DNA from: Anoxybacillus tepidamans PS2
Lineage (GTDB): Bacteria; Bacillota; Bacilli; Bacillales; Anoxybacillaceae
DNA length: 64,000 bases
Assembly (NCBI RefSeq): GCF_000620165.1
Contig: NZ_JHVN01000009.1
Span: 1-64,000 of the forward strand
Reading direction: 5' to 3'
Every line of letters begins with the position of its first letter. Positions within the stretch are counted from its first letter, which is position 1. Below the pieces are notes generated by a model. The model was not told the origin of the DNA, searched no databases, and saw only the letters and a program-made list of their open reading frames with translations. This document shows, one piece after another, positions 50,498 to 58,662 of this stretch. The translations under genes were made by a program, and so were the position numbers.

Positions 50498-52939
50498 ATG
50501 TTACGCAAATGGTTGGCTAGTCTTTTCTTTGCGGCTTTGTTTGTATGGGCGTTGGCGGAGCCGAATGTGCAGGCGGCTGCTGTGTACTGGGAAGGGACAA
50601 AGCTTGTAAAAGGACAGATTGGCAAAATCGAAATATTGAAACCCATTAATCTATGGAAAAAAGAGAACGGAACATTTCGTTCTGTGAGGGTATTAAAACC
50701 GGGGGAACAGTATCGCGTCTATTCATCTGACGGGAAGCAGTACGGCCTCGGCAACAATTTGTACGTTACGAACATTAAAGGATACGTATTGTATAAAACA
50801 CCGCCAAAAGAAAAATTAAAACTTGTGAATCCCGAGCGCTACGGTATAAGAAAGCTGTCTCTCGGAACAGTGACCGATGAATCTTCGACCGTTATTGTGC
50901 CGGGAGTGAAAAAATCAGAGTTGGAGATTTATAGCGATCGCGGCAAGCAGCATGTGTATAAACTCGATATTAATTTAGCAATGGAGCAGATCGGAATGGA
51001 AACAGCGCTGTCAGATGAACAAGTGCTTGGCATAGAGCCGGTTCTAGATCAGGCAAAACGGGCTGATGTAGAAGGCGATGTTGTTCTCGGCGCGGTGAAT
51101 GGCGACTATTTTAAAGATAATGGTTCTCCAACGGATTTAATGGTTCATAACGGAGAGATTATTACGACCAATATGACGCCAATAGATCAGCGCGTCATTT
51201 TCGGCATCAACGCAAACGGAAAGGCGATGATCGGCAACCCAGATGTCCAACTCGCAATGACCATCAACGGAAAGAATCCGCATATCATTCATTCGATCAA
51301 CAAGCGCCGCGATGCCAACCATCTTGTTCTTTATACTCCATATTTCTCAGCAACGACATTGACGAATTCGCTTGGGACGGAAGTGGTGCTGACGAACTTG
51401 CAAGGGAAGCTGAATGGAAATGGAACCATGATTGGTACTGTGAAAGAAGTCGTGACTGGTGTAGGAAGCGCACCGCTTCTTCCGGGCGAAATCGTGCTAT
51501 CGGGTCACGGCGAGGCAAGCAGTTACTTGAAGCAAGCAAAAATCGGCGATACGGTCGAAATCTCCATTCAATATGACCAGGCAGCGTGGAATGGTGTCGA
51601 GGAGGCGATCGGAGGAAGATACCGTCTTGTAGCTGGTGGTGTCGCACAATCTTTTAATATTGCGGGGGTGCACCCGCGCACAGCAATTGGAATCGATAAA
51701 AACGGAAACGTATTTACTGTTGTAGTAGACGGGCGCAATCCATCACACAGCAACGGCGTTACGCTGAACGAGTTAGCCAAGTTAATGAAAGATTTTGGGG
51801 CGGTGGATGCGATGACGTTCGATGGAGGCGGCTCCTCAACATTTGTTGTGCGGCAGCCGAATGGGAAGCTCGCGGTCATCAACAAACCGTCGGATGGAAC
51901 CGCCCGGCCGGTAGCGAATTCACTGCTTGTCGTGTATCGGGGACAAGCAAAGGATGTGAAGCAGCTTGCCATTGAACCGCAGGAAATCACGTTGTGGGCA
52001 GGAGAGACCTATCGAAATCTCGGTTTATCGGTCAAAGGTGTTACATTAACAGGGGCAACAGTTCCTCTATCGCAACCTGTCACATGGAGTTCAAACGCGG
52101 GAACGTTTTTGCAAGACGGTTCGTTTATTGCAGCGAAACAGCCGACGCAAGGCACGATGACCGCCTCTTTGGGCAGCGCAGCGGGAAGCATTGGCGTCCG
52201 TGTCGTCAACGAGGTGGATCAGCTTATGGTGCAGCCGAACGAAATTTATATTCACGAGAACGGCTCGCAACCTCTCAGCATTCAAGCTTTTTATCAAGGC
52301 AAGAAAATCATGATCAATCCAACAAGCTTCCGTTATACCGTTTCTAATGGCCTTGGAACGGTTGAAAACGGTACGTTTAAAGCAGCCGGCAAGCAAGGAA
52401 CAGGAACCGTGACGGTTCAGATTGGCGCAAAAACGGCCGTCATTCCGGTGACCGTCGGAATTCCGGACAAGGTAACGATTGAAGATTTTGAGAATACGAG
52501 CAACCAATGGCTTGCCTCTGGAACGAACTATGTTGCCGCGAGCGTATCGCTAACGAATAACGTGGTTCAAAACGGCCAAGGCGCGTTGCAAATTGCTTAT
52601 GATTTTAGCGGCAAGCCGGGGACATCCGGAGTGTATGCGGCGGCGAAAACCGGTATGGTGCTAAAGGGAAGACCGACGAAAATCGGCATGTGGCTATATG
52701 GGGATGCGAAGGGCCACTGGCTGCGGGCACAAATAAAAGATGGAAGCGGCAAGCGGTATTGGCTCGATTTTGCGAAAAGCGTTGATTGGACAGGGTGGAA
52801 ATACGTCACGGCGGATCTTCCATCTAATGTCGTGTTGCCGATTACATTAGAAATGCCGGTTCGCTATATGGAGGTTAATGAAGCGAACAAAAATGCCGGA
52901 ACGATATATATTGACGACATTCAGGCGATTTACAACTAG
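50498..52939 (+). CDS. Secreted phosphodiester glycosidase-like protein with shared module and binding domains
   Basis: ATG 50498 follows AAGGGAGAG; a start at 50468 would add 10 residues before the ribosome site. Domains in order: signal peptide; shared module (about residues 30-105, VYWEGTKLVKGQIGKIEILK, RVLKPGEQYRVYSS, YKTPPKEKLKL); NAGPA-like domain (about 170-485) with GAVNGDYFKDNGSPTDLMVH, TAIGIDKNGNVFTVVVDGR and DAMTFDGGGSSTFVVRQPNG; Ig-like linkers (ITLWAGETYRNLGLSVKGV); and a C-terminal carbohydrate-binding-like beta domain (VTIEDFENTSNQWLASG). NAGPA-type enzymes cleave sugar phosphodiesters, so wall teichoic acid or capsule is a likely target. Catalysis is inferred. Confidence 0.88.
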   Translation: MLRKWLASLFFAALFVWALAEPNVQAAAVYWEGTKLVKGQIGKIEILKPINLWKKENGTFRSVRVLKPGEQYRVYSSDGKQYGLGNNLYVTNIKGYVLYKTPPKEKLKLVNPERYGIRKLSLGTVTDESSTVIVPGVKKSELEIYSDRGKQHVYKLDINLAMEQIGMETALSDEQVLGIEPVLDQAKRADVEGDVVLGAVNGDYFKDNGSPTDLMVHNGEIITTNMTPIDQRVIFGINANGKAMIGNPDVQLAMTINGKNPHIIHSINKRRDANHLVLYTPYFSATTLTNSLGTEVVLTNLQGKLNGNGTMIGTVKEVVTGVGSAPLLPGEIVLSGHGEASSYLKQAKIGDTVEISIQYDQAAWNGVEEAIGGRYRLVAGGVAQSFNIAGVHPRTAIGIDKNGNVFTVVVDGRNPSHSNGVTLNELAKLMKDFGAVDAMTFDGGGSSTFVVRQPNGKLAVINKPSDGTARPVANSLLVVYRGQAKDVKQLAIEPQEITLWAGETYRNLGLSVKGVTLTGATVPLSQPVTWSSNAGTFLQDGSFIAAKQPTQGTMTASLGSAAGSIGVRVVNEVDQLMVQPNEIYIHENGSQPLSIQAFYQGKKIMINPTSFRYTVSNGLGTVENGTFKAAGKQGTGTVTVQIGAKTAVIPVTVGIPDKVTIEDFENTSNQWLASGTNYVAASVSLTNNVVQNGQGALQIAYDFSGKPGTSGVYAAAKTGMVLKGRPTKIGMWLYGDAKGHWLRAQIKDGSGKRYWLDFAKSVDWTGWKYVTADLPSNVVLPITLEMPVRYMEVNEANKNAGTIYIDDIQAIYN

Positions 52940-52968
52940 GGGCTCTTCTAATGGGGTGCCCCTTTTGT
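52938..52968 (+). terminator. Weak terminator
   Basis: GGGGCTC and GGGTGCCCC form a short imperfect stem followed by TTTTG. Confidence 0.45.
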
Positions 52969-53087
52969 ACGCTGTTTATTGGTTCGATGTCTTGAATTTC
53001 CATAGAAAAACGTTTGCATTTCATTTGAAAGTATGTATATCATAAAACAGAATCGCTAAAAAATCTGGAGGGGGTTATAACGCTTTT

Positions 53088-53483
53088 ATGACAAATCAAG
53101 ACCTATTGAAACAATTACAGGAAAACCCTCCTAAATTAATCGGGGGCTATAAAAAACAAGGCTGGGCCGTCAAAGTATTAGAAAAAATCAGCAATCACGA
53201 TATTGAGGAAGAAGGAAATGGCTTAGTTACGGCAAAGGCCGTTCTTGAAGCAAAGGACGAAACATATTATCCAGCATTTCTTACATTAAATATATTGGAA
53301 AAAGGGAAAATTGTCGGGTTATATTTGATTGCGGAAAATAAAGAACAGTTCGATTTGATTCCATTCGAGCTTGCTCAACCGTTTTTGAATAAACAGGATA
53401 GCGATTTGTTGCCGTTTCGCTATCGCACGTTGGCGAAAATTGAAGGGGACGAACAGCAGGAAAATTGGCCGGATTTTAGTTAA
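53088..53483 (+). CDS. Small cytoplasmic hypothetical protein
   Basis: The product has 131 residues without signal or membrane segment. ATG lies 12-13 bases after GGAGGGGG, which is wide. It begins TNQDLLKQLQENPPKLIGGY and shows an alpha/beta pattern with VKVLEKISNHDIEEEGNGLV, PAFLTLNILEKGKIVGLYLI and DLLPFRYRTLAKIEGDEQQE. I recognise no family. It lies convergent to the second propeller gene and shares its terminator. It is one of the few non-exported proteins in this island. Confidence 0.7.
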   Translation: MTNQDLLKQLQENPPKLIGGYKKQGWAVKVLEKISNHDIEEEGNGLVTAKAVLEAKDETYYPAFLTLNILEKGKIVGLYLIAENKEQFDLIPFELAQPFLNKQDSDLLPFRYRTLAKIEGDEQQENWPDFS

Positions 53484-53512
53484 AGGAGTGAGGGGAACTC
53501 ACTCCTTTTTTA
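53482..53512. terminator. Bidirectional terminator
   Basis: AAAGGAGTGAG and CTCACTCCTTT pair around GGGAA, followed by TTT; it is shared by convergent genes. Confidence 0.87.
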
Positions 53513-55427
53513 GCATCCATAAGTTTTCTTTTATTTTGTAGTACAGATTGCCGACGTTGTCTTGGGCAATGTCTTCGGCGCCATCTACTAAAAATTCTAA
53601 TTTATCGGTGTTTGGATTGATGCGGAATAGCTTTCGTTCGACGACACCGTAAATCCAACCGTCCTTTCCGGCTAAGAGAGTACCATTGCGGATGTATCCG
53701 CTTGTAGTCGGGACGATCTTCATAGCAGAGGTCTTATTTTTCTTTGGATCATAGGTGAATAAATTGCCGTCGGAAAGGCCCCATATTTTTCCGTTCGGTC
53801 CTGCCATGAGCGCGTGAATGAGACGCGGATGTGCGAGCGGCAGCTTTATTTTTTCCACCGCGCTTGTCGGTTTGTTTGCTCGCAGGCGGAAAAACACGGC
53901 GTCGACTTTCCCGCTTAAGTTTTTGCCGCTGAAAATCGAGGTGCCGCCATACACGTAACCGTTATAGTATGTTAGCGCTGAGACGCTTTGTTCAGGGATG
54001 AGGTTGCGGCGTGTTATTTTCTGTTTCGTTTGTATATCGTACACGGTAAGGGCTCCGCCAATTTCTCCATTTTTCGGGTGCGATCCGATAAATAGCGTAT
54101 GGTTGGCAGCTGTCATCGAAAGCGGCCGATCTTGGCCGTAGCCAATCGAAAAGAGCGGGGTGGCTGTTTCCGGTTGGTTCGGATTCCACTCGTAAATAAT
54201 CGCTCCGGGATACACGCCGAGATAAAGTTTTCCGTTGAACGGCATCATGCTTTCCGCTTGACCGATATGCTTTACAAGCATCGTTTGTTGGGAAACGGGG
54301 TTAAAGATGCCAAGCTGCCCAGAAACGAATCCGCTGCTGTAAATCCATCCGTTCGGTCCTGTTGCGATGTTGTAAATCGTCACCGCTTGCGGCGGAAGAG
54401 GGAGCTTGTCAATCCGCTTTTCTCCTGTTTTCAGATTGTAAAAAAGATACGTTCCTGAATTGCCAAGCAGACCGACTAAAGCATCATTGCCATCGCGCAG
54501 TTTCACAAAATCAAGAGAAACCGCTTCTGTTCCTTTTAGGGTCCCCGGAATCGCTTCACTTGTTTTTGTATTTAAATTGAAGCGATACAATTGGTATTGG
54601 TGCGTGTAATATACGACGTTTTCATCAGGAGCTTTTGGCGATACGCCGCGCGAACTTGCCGGCAGCTCCCCTAAAAATTTGTACGTTTTCGCATCAAATA
54701 ATAAAATCTTTTTGCTTGGCTCTAGTTTGGCAAATAGGATGCCGCCTGCTTCATCTAAATCATAAATGGAAGTTTCCGCTTTGTATTTTTGCGGAAGAAT
54801 CGGGAGTTTTTGATTTGTTTTTAAATTCCACGCTACAAGCTCGGCTTTGGCTCCCAGACCAACGAACAGTGTGTTTGCAGTTGAGGAGTAGGCGAGGCTT
54901 CGCGCCAGCTTTTTCCCCGAAATGACTTGTCCATAATTCGTAAAGCCTTTTTCCTTTGTATATTTAAAAACATCTCCATTCGGCGAACTGCTTCCGTATA
55001 TGTCACTTCCCACAACTTCTAGATCGTGAATCGATGTAGAGGAAGATCCGCTTACTTTTCCGATATCTGTTAATTGTTTGGTGTTCGGATTATATTTATA
55101 TAAATGCGCTGTCGGTGTTCCACCGATCCAAACCATTCCATCATGATTGACAGTAATAGCCCAAGCGCTTGACGATGAGGCGAGCGGTTTTTCGTCAACG
55201 AGTTGATTTGTTTCAAGATTGACAACGACAAGTTTGGCTGGTTCTCCTTGCATTGTAATATACATTTGCGGTGTTCCATCGCTTGTTGTTCCGGCGGCTG
55301 CATTCATGGCAATCACGTTTTGAATTTGCGGTCCGATTTTAACAGAAGAGTAGCCTGCATAGGCCATTGGCGTGTAAAACATGACTAGTATAAAAGGGAT
55401 GATTAAAATAAAAGATTTTCTGATCAT
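53499..55427 (-). CDS. Secreted beta-propeller protein B
   Basis: The 642-residue protein has a signal peptide (SFILIIPFILVMFYTPMAYA) and begins the mature part VKIGPQIQNVIAMNAAAGTT, as does protein A. Blades follow throughout: VWIGGTPTAHLYKYNPNTKQ, LFVGLGAKAELVAWNLKTNQ, LFAKLEPSKKILLFDAKTYK, LYLGVYPGAIIYEWN, YGVVERKLFRINPNTDKLEF. Length and order match protein A at 46807-48807 end to end, so the two are paralogues. There is no anchor. The function is unknown. Confidence 0.84.
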   Translation of the reverse strand: MIRKSFILIIPFILVMFYTPMAYAGYSSVKIGPQIQNVIAMNAAAGTTSDGTPQMYITMQGEPAKLVVVNLETNQLVDEKPLASSSSAWAITVNHDGMVWIGGTPTAHLYKYNPNTKQLTDIGKVSGSSSTSIHDLEVVGSDIYGSSSPNGDVFKYTKEKGFTNYGQVISGKKLARSLAYSSTANTLFVGLGAKAELVAWNLKTNQKLPILPQKYKAETSIYDLDEAGGILFAKLEPSKKILLFDAKTYKFLGELPASSRGVSPKAPDENVVYYTHQYQLYRFNLNTKTSEAIPGTLKGTEAVSLDFVKLRDGNDALVGLLGNSGTYLFYNLKTGEKRIDKLPLPPQAVTIYNIATGPNGWIYSSGFVSGQLGIFNPVSQQTMLVKHIGQAESMMPFNGKLYLGVYPGAIIYEWNPNQPETATPLFSIGYGQDRPLSMTAANHTLFIGSHPKNGEIGGALTVYDIQTKQKITRRNLIPEQSVSALTYYNGYVYGGTSIFSGKNLSGKVDAVFFRLRANKPTSAVEKIKLPLAHPRLIHALMAGPNGKIWGLSDGNLFTYDPKKNKTSAMKIVPTTSGYIRNGTLLAGKDGWIYGVVERKLFRINPNTDKLEFLVDGAEDIAQDNVGNLYYKIKENLWMLKKE

Positions 55428-55542
55428 CGTGCTGTGCCCCCTTTGTTATAATTTTACCATAACAGATTTATGTATTTATTGAAATATTATTTTAATTTCT
55501 ATTAAAATGGATGTATATTCTAGAGAATAGTAGGTGAGTTTC

Positions 55543-56280
55543 GTGGGCAAATCAACCATATGGCTCGGGCGGTTCATGGCTGTTGTAACCGTGTTGTTTC
55601 TTGCGGCGGTTTTTCTGCCTAGTCAGACGAAAGCAGCATCCATCCAGCCAGTCGTAGAAAAGCTAGAACGCAATGCCAAGCAGCTTGATCAGAAAATTCG
55701 GTCAACCGCATTCGAAAAGCCGTACAGCCTCTTTAATGAGACGAAAAAAAGCTACAGCGCGGCAAAGAAGGAAGTAGGGAGACTAAAGGACGGCCCAACA
55801 AAACGCCAGTATACGAAACGGATTGATGCGGCTTATCTCACGATTCAGAAAGCGTCGTATTATATTAGCGCGATTGAAAGTGGAGAGAAGCTACTAACGT
55901 TGAAATCCCGCATTGATCGGGCACTTTCCGCCGGAGATGTCGATACGCTTTATGATGTTTATCCTTCGTTTGCCAATCAGTTGAAAAAAGCGTCTGCGCT
56001 TATTCAAAAGGCAAGTTATCCATCGGTTCGACAAAAGATGGTTGAAAAGTTCCAGCATCCTGCCGAATCAACGAAGCAGAGAGCCTTTTATCCAATGAAT
56101 ATCATGCTCGCTTTTGACCGCATCATTGACGCCTATGATAACGATGATGTGGAAGAAGCAGAGCGCTTGCTTGCTTTATGCGATCAATGGCTTGCCAACG
56201 TGAAAGACGCGAAAACGAAGAAAGAGTTGAGCCTTTATTTGGAAGATTTTAAGGCTCCTGTGATTATTGATGTGGAATAA
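55543..56280 (+). CDS. Secreted SbsC-like helical protein without S-layer body
   Basis: GTG 55543 lies 5 bases after TAGGTGAG; a GTG at 55534 in frame has no ribosome site. After the signal peptide (IWLGRFMAVVTVLFLAAVFL...KA) the 215 residues are helical and resemble the N-terminal bundles of the S-layer protein: LKSRIDRALSAGDVDTLYDV and FANQLKKASALIQKASYPSV compare with LKDAVAAKDLAKVESNYHQL and SAALKNAAALVKPIYGAGV. It lacks the Ig-like body. It could compete for or share the same wall polymer. The S41 protease gene starts 27 bp later, which suggests one operon. Confidence 0.78.
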   Translation: MGKSTIWLGRFMAVVTVLFLAAVFLPSQTKAASIQPVVEKLERNAKQLDQKIRSTAFEKPYSLFNETKKSYSAAKKEVGRLKDGPTKRQYTKRIDAAYLTIQKASYYISAIESGEKLLTLKSRIDRALSAGDVDTLYDVYPSFANQLKKASALIQKASYPSVRQKMVEKFQHPAESTKQRAFYPMNIMLAFDRIIDAYDNDDVEEAERLLALCDQWLANVKDAKTKKELSLYLEDFKAPVIIDVE

Positions 56281-56306
56281 TGACCTTGTGAAAGAAGGGA
56301 ACCGTT

Positions 56307-57704
56307 ATGCGGAAAGTAATGAAAAATTTTCTTATTCCTTTTGTCTTTCTATTTTCATTCACGGCGTCGACGTGGAATGTTTCAGCCGCCACGACTACGA
56401 CGCTCGATGAGATTCGTGATTATATTCGTCAATATTATGTAGATCTGGTGAGCGAGGACGTATTAAAAGGCTCGACACCACAGGATATCGTGAAGCATTT
56501 AGATAAATACTCCACTTATATGACGAAGGAAGAGTATCAGCAATTTCTTGATTCGATCAATATGGAATTTGTCGGAATCGGTGTAGAAATGGATGAAGAT
56601 CCTGCGGGGATTAAAGTCGTATCCGTACTGAAGGATGGACCGGCGGCACGGGCAGGCTTGCAGGCAGGAGATGTGATTACGGAAGTAGACGGTCAAAAAG
56701 TAGCCGGCCATGCATCGGAACAAGCCGTAACGTTGATTACAGGACAAGAAGGAACAACGGTGCATTTGCAGGTGCTTCGCCCAGCGACGAATGAAACGCT
56801 GTCATTTGATGTGGTGCGCGAAAAAGTCAATTGGCCCAATGTCGAGTTTTCTAGATTAGCAGGAAATATCGGATATATTCGTCTTTATACTTTTGATACA
56901 GACTCTGTGAAAGATATTGAACAGGCGATTCGTTCTCTTTCTGGGGTAAAGGGATGGATCTTCGATTTGCGTGATAATCCAGGAGGATATGTCGATACGG
57001 CCCAACAGATCCTTGGCTTTTTCCCGAATGTAAGAAAGGCGTTTCAGCTTCGCGACCGATCCAATCAACCGGAACTATATGGCGCCATCCCGCAATCCAT
57101 TAAAATGAACGGGCCGATCGATGTGCTTGTCAATTCTTCAAGCGCCAGCGCTTCGGAAATGCTGGCGGCCTCTGTCAAAGACCAAAGAGCTGCTACGTTA
57201 TATGGACAGCGAACGTTTGGAAAGGGATCGATGCAGCAAATTTTTGAATTATCGGATGGCAGTGTGTTGAAATTGACGATCGCACGCTTCTTCTCTCCGA
57301 ATGGAACAGCGATTCACGAGGTCGGAGTCAAACCGAATGTGACGACGGCTGTTAATAAGGAGCTGACGACAGCGCACCGCGATTTAATCGTAAAACAGCT
57401 GAGTTCGTACCAGTCGCTCGGAAAATTGCGCAATGTCCCGGCGGATAAAATGTTTACGATGAAGTTTTCGCGCAAGTTGTTAGCCACAGATACTAGCAAA
57501 CTAGGGATCAAAATGTACGAGCTTGGAGCGCAAGAAGTTCCAGTGACCGCTCAAATCAGCAAAGGAACACAGCTTGTCATTAAACCGAATAATCCTCTTA
57601 AAAAAGGTAGTTCTTATATACTAGTAATTCCGCCGACGCTGAAAAGCAAGGAAGGCGTTGTCATGAAGAAAGGCGCCTTTTTGGAATTCAGTGTAGCAAA
57701 ATAG
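56307..57704 (+). CDS. S41 C-terminal processing peptidase with SbsA-like Ig tail
   Basis: The 465-residue secreted protein has a signal peptide (NFLIPFVFLFSFTASTWNVSA), a short helical N-domain (LDEIRDYIRQYYVDLVSEDV), a PDZ domain (about 85-170: GIGVEMDEDPAGIKVVSVL, AGLQAGDVITEVDG) and the S41 domain. The catalytic Ser is in VNSSSASASEMLAASV and the Lys in TFGKGSMQQIF. The last 90 residues are an SbsA-type Ig domain (MFTMKFSRKLLATDTSKLGI, LVIKPNNPLKKGSSYILVI), unusual for this family and like domains of S-layer proteins. It may act on S-layer or surface proteins. The operon also holds the SbsC-like gene. Confidence 0.92.
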   Translation: MRKVMKNFLIPFVFLFSFTASTWNVSAATTTTLDEIRDYIRQYYVDLVSEDVLKGSTPQDIVKHLDKYSTYMTKEEYQQFLDSINMEFVGIGVEMDEDPAGIKVVSVLKDGPAARAGLQAGDVITEVDGQKVAGHASEQAVTLITGQEGTTVHLQVLRPATNETLSFDVVREKVNWPNVEFSRLAGNIGYIRLYTFDTDSVKDIEQAIRSLSGVKGWIFDLRDNPGGYVDTAQQILGFFPNVRKAFQLRDRSNQPELYGAIPQSIKMNGPIDVLVNSSSASASEMLAASVKDQRAATLYGQRTFGKGSMQQIFELSDGSVLKLTIARFFSPNGTAIHEVGVKPNVTTAVNKELTTAHRDLIVKQLSSYQSLGKLRNVPADKMFTMKFSRKLLATDTSKLGIKMYELGAQEVPVTAQISKGTQLVIKPNNPLKKGSSYILVIPPTLKSKEGVVMKKGAFLEFSVAK

Positions 57705-57727
57705 GAGATTTTAGCATAATGAAGGAG

Positions 57728-57757
57728 ACCGGCTCAAAGTTATGAGCCGGTTTTTTT
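57728..57757 (+). terminator. Terminator of the S41 operon
   Basis: ACCGGCTC and GAGCCGGT pair around AAAGTTAT, then seven T. Confidence 0.9.
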
Positions 57758-57797
57758 ACGAGAATTTTGTAGAAAAATGAAATTTGAGAGTAAAATT

Positions 57798-57814
57798 TGT
57801 AACACAATTGTAAT
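57798..57814 (+). promoter_or_regulatory. WalR-like box upstream of the NlpC/P60 gene
   Basis: TGTAAC-ACAAT-TGTAAT is an exact match to TGTWAH-N5-TGTWAH, the WalR site. It lies about 126 bp upstream of an endopeptidase gene start, a typical WalR target class. Confidence 0.6.
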
Positions 57815-57939
57815 ATTAAAACGAATTTTTAATAGGAATGAAACACAACAAATTGTCGAAATATTGTACAATTTTATCGGGTATATTGATATAGTTCATT
57901 CGTATCAGCGAACAATGCTGCATTGCTAGGAGGGAACGA

Positions 57940-58455
57940 ATGAAACGGGGGCTCATACTAACAATATTTTCATTCCTATTTTTCTTTAGCAGTTATATAC
58001 ATACGTTCGCGGCAGAGCCAAAGAAAGATATTGTCGAATTCAGCAAACAATATATCGGCGTTCCTTACAAATGGGGAGGTACGACGCCAAAAGGGTTCGA
58101 CTGTTCCGGTTTTGTCACCTATGTGTACCGCGAGTTTGGCGTCAACTTGCCAAGAACAGCAGAAGAACAGTATAAAAAAGGGAAAAAAGTGGAGAAGGGC
58201 AAGTTAGCGGTTGGAGATTTAGTGTTTTTTGCAACGTACAAAAAAACGGCTTCGCACGCCGGGATCTACATTGGTGACAATCAATTTATTCACGCGAGTT
58301 CGTCAAAAGGTGTGACGGTTTCTGCTCTTGATGAAAAATATTGGAAAAACTCTTATTTAGGTGCTCGTCGTTATTTCGACACAAACGATGTGGCACAAGC
58401 GCTCCAGATTCATCCGTTAGCAATGCAGAGCGGATTTAGTTTGTTGTACCGTTAA
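57940..58455 (+). CDS. NlpC/P60 endopeptidase
   Basis: ATG 57940 follows AGGAGGGA. The 171-residue protein has a signal peptide (ILTIFSFLFFFSSYIHTFAA) and a single NlpC/P60 domain: VEFSKQYIGVPYKWGGTTP, the catalytic Cys in GFDCSGFVTYVYREFG, the His in ASHAGIYIGDNQFIHAS, and YLGARRYF at the end. There are no wall-binding repeats, so it may diffuse or bind through its short C-terminal tail. It cuts peptidoglycan stem peptides. The WalR-like box suggests control by the growth-linked WalKR system. Confidence 0.92.
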   Translation: MKRGLILTIFSFLFFFSSYIHTFAAEPKKDIVEFSKQYIGVPYKWGGTTPKGFDCSGFVTYVYREFGVNLPRTAEEQYKKGKKVEKGKLAVGDLVFFATYKKTASHAGIYIGDNQFIHASSSKGVTVSALDEKYWKNSYLGARRYFDTNDVAQALQIHPLAMQSGFSLLYR

Positions 58456-58470
58456 TGATATAGTATCTAA

Positions 58471-58527
58471 AAAGATGCTGTTTGAGACAAGGAAAGCGTT
58501 CCCTGTTCGAAACAGCATCTTTTTATT
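58471..58527 (+). terminator. Terminator after the NlpC/P60 gene
   Basis: AAAGATGCTGTTT pairs with AAACAGCATCTTT around a long loop with inner GGAA/TTCC pairing, then TTATTT. Confidence 0.8.
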
Positions 58528-58531
58528 TATG

Positions 58532-58580
58532 ACTGCGAAGTCTCCCGCTCTAAAAAGATGAAAGGGGGGCGGTTAGCAGG
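58532..58580 (+). repeat. Possible relic of an IS200/IS605-type left end
   Basis: TTTAT at about 58525-58530 is followed by GCGAAGTCTCCC-GCTCTAAA, which resembles GAGAAGTCTCCCACCTCTAAA at the left end of the TnpB element (18892 on). The hairpin is degenerate, and no transposase follows. Confidence 0.35.
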
Positions 58581-58617
58581 TTTTTGGATTGGTTCGTCAC
58601 GTTAGATGCATAAAACA

Positions 58618-58650
58618 AAGGAACTTCCTTCTCTCGGAAGTTCCTTTTTT
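58618..58650. terminator. Terminator of the slaP-secA2 operon
   Basis: AAGGAACTTCC and GGAAGTTCCTT pair around TTCTCTC, with A and T runs on both sides. Confidence 0.87.
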
Positions 58651-58662
58651 CGTAGCAGCTCA

